Assembly (NCBI RefSeq): GCF_001905095.1
Contig: NZ_LWLS01000024.1
Coordinates: 124,001-188,000 of the forward strand
Length of the DNA stretch: 64,000 nucleotides
Direction: 5' to 3'
DNA from: Micromonospora sp. CB01531
Lineage (GTDB): Bacteria > Actinomycetota > Actinomycetes > Mycobacteriales > Micromonosporaceae
In this document: positions 62,987 through 64,000 of the stretch, piece by piece
Layout of the letters: every line of letters starts with the position of its first letter
How positions within the stretch are numbered: the stretch's first letter is position 1
The notes under the pieces: generated by a model
What the model saw: the letters and a program-made list of their open reading frames with translations, nothing else
Databases searched by the model: none
What the model was told of the DNA's origin: nothing
Program-made: the position numbers and the translations under genes

Positions 62987-63922
62987 ATGAGCACGAGCAT
63001 CGCGGACCGCCCCGTCGCCGACCCGGCCACCCGGGCGGCCGGTGTCGTCGCCGTCGTCGCCCACCGGAAGAAGACCTTCGGCGGTGGCCTCGACGAGCTA
63101 CGGACCCACCTGATCGCCGCCGAGGTCGGCCGACTCCTCTGGTACGAGGTGCCGAAGAGCCGCAAGGCGCCCAAGAAAATACGCAAGGCGCTCGACCAGG
63201 GCGCCGAGCTGATTCTGGTGTGGGGCGGCGACGGGATGGTCCAGCGCTGCGCCGACACCCTTGCCGGAACGGACGTGCCGATGGGCATCCTCCCCGCCGG
63301 CACCGCGAACCTCTTCGCCGGCAACCTCGGCATCCCCACCGACCTGCCCGAGGCGCTCCGGGTCGCCCTGCACGGCCCACAGCGCAAGCTCGACCTGGGC
63401 CGGCTCAACGGCGAGCACTTCGCCGTGATGGCCGGCGCGGGCTTCGACGGTGACCTGATCCGCGACGCCGACCGCAAGCTCAAGGGCCGGCTGGGCCGGA
63501 TCGCGTACGTCTGGACCGGCCTGCGACACGTGCGCGGCGAGCTGATCCACACCCGGATCCGGGTGGACGGCGCCGACTGGTTCGACGGCGAGGCCAGCTG
63601 CGTGCTCTTCGGCAACATCGGCACCATCACCGGCGGCATCCCCGCCTTCGACGACGCCCGCCCCGACGACGGCGCCCTGGAGATCGGCGTCTCCACCGCC
63701 AGCGGCGCCGTCGACTGGGCGCGGACGCTGGGCCGGATGGCCGCCGGACGTTCCGCCGACTCACCCTTGGTCCGGATCACCCGCGGTCGCAAGGTCCAGG
63801 TGCGCTTCGCCGCGCCCAAGACGTACGAGCTGGACGGCGGCGCGCGAGGCACGACGCGGCGGCTGAAGGTGAAGGCGATGCCCGGGGCGTTGACCGTCTG
63901 CTGCCCCGACCCGCCGCGCTGA
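62987..63922 (+). CDS. Diacylglycerol/sphingosine kinase-family lipid kinase (311 aa)
   Basis: Cytosolic or membrane-associated lipid kinase of the DAGK catalytic family. Marks: nucleotide-binding GGDGMVQRCAD (GGDG motif), PAGTANLFAGNLGIP, GAGFDGDLIRDAD and FGNIGTITGG. Family enzymes phosphorylate diacylglycerol, ceramide or similar lipids, or take part in phospholipid recycling. Length is typical. The ATG at 62987 lacks a strong ribosome site, and a hydrophobic N-terminus is absent. It stands between a divergent Pro-rich protein gene and the cut gene at the window end. Confidence 0.93.
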   Translation: MSTSIADRPVADPATRAAGVVAVVAHRKKTFGGGLDELRTHLIAAEVGRLLWYEVPKSRKAPKKIRKALDQGAELILVWGGDGMVQRCADTLAGTDVPMGILPAGTANLFAGNLGIPTDLPEALRVALHGPQRKLDLGRLNGEHFAVMAGAGFDGDLIRDADRKLKGRLGRIAYVWTGLRHVRGELIHTRIRVDGADWFDGEASCVLFGNIGTITGGIPAFDDARPDDGALEIGVSTASGAVDWARTLGRMAAGRSADSPLVRITRGRKVQVRFAAPKTYELDGGARGTTRRLKVKAMPGALTVCCPDPPR

Positions 63923-63965
63923 CCCGACCGGCCCACCCCCGAACGGGCCGGGCAGGATGCGGACC

Positions 63966-64000
63966 ATGAACGACGACGTACGCGGATACCTCGCCGAACT
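63966..64000 (+). CDS. 5' end of an unidentified gene (cut by window)
   Basis: Only MNDDVRGYLAE is visible, starting at ATG 63966, 44 bases after the lipid-kinase stop and behind a GCAGGATGC region that may serve as ribosome site. Too short to identify. Same strand as the kinase, so a shared transcript is possible. Confidence 0.4.
   Translation, partial: MNDDVRGYLAE

Overview
The window is very GC-rich actinomycete DNA with strong third-position GC bias, many GTG starts and 4-base ATGA/GTGA gene overlaps. Gene content (secreted peptidases and glycosidases, a SmpB, an HtpG, an Rpf-like protein behind a c-di-AMP riboswitch, XRE/TPR regulators with small Cys-rich partners) fits a filamentous actinobacterium, most likely Micromonosporaceae. 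The species assignment is inference. No phage, plasmid, CRISPR, rRNA or tRNA gene was recognised.

Layout. 0-3 kb: a GH16 beta-glucanase gene cut by the window edge with a CebR-like operator upstream, and an M14 carboxypeptidase gene broken by one missing base. 3.3-13 kb: one 9.7-kb gene for a secreted giant protein with about 1,000 residues of RTX-type calcium-binding repeats. 13-18 kb: smpB, small membrane proteins and a NarL-type two-component system. 18-20.4 kb: a TetR regulator divergent from a membrane protein, with a paired operator between them. 20.5-22.7 kb: a GntR-controlled operon pairing an alkylglycerol-monooxygenase-like di-iron enzyme with a lysoplasmalogenase, which suggests ether-lipid cleavage. 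22.8-29.1 kb: DUF6236 protein, htpG, a GH25-like lysozyme and a flavin oxidoreductase-hemerythrin fusion. 29.3-31.1 kb: remnant of a GH3 glucosidase, the c-di-AMP riboswitch with its Rpf/LysM gene, and a YbaB-like gene.

31.6-42.9 kb holds the most striking system: four secreted or membrane-anchored proteins read in one direction. They are (1) a blue-copper domain on a stalk of ten near-identical 282-bp Ig-like repeats ending in a DUF1080 domain, (2) a Tat-exported xylose-isomerase-like TIM barrel, (3) a two-domain multicopper oxidase translationally coupled to it, and (4) a 1,352-residue protein combining ThuA (interrupted by an F5/8 type C domain), a glucose/sorbosone-dehydrogenase propeller, PKD and a second DUF1080 domain. 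Together they look like an extracellular copper-linked oxidation and keto-glycoside cleavage system.

43-46.5 kb: small hypotheticals and an XRE/TPR regulator in an operon with Cys-rich miniproteins. 46.6-57.3 kb: a protein- and peptide-degrading neighbourhood (M14 carboxypeptidase, Xaa-Pro dipeptidyl-peptidase, M6 peptidase), a PucR regulator divergent from a DapA-fold protein lacking its Schiff-base lysine, and a lipoprotein/TlpA-type pair. 57.3-64 kb: HAD hydrolase, YdeI-like protein overlapping a class A penicillin-binding protein, an acetyltransferase-like protein, a repeat-containing Pro-rich membrane protein and a diacylglycerol-kinase-like enzyme.
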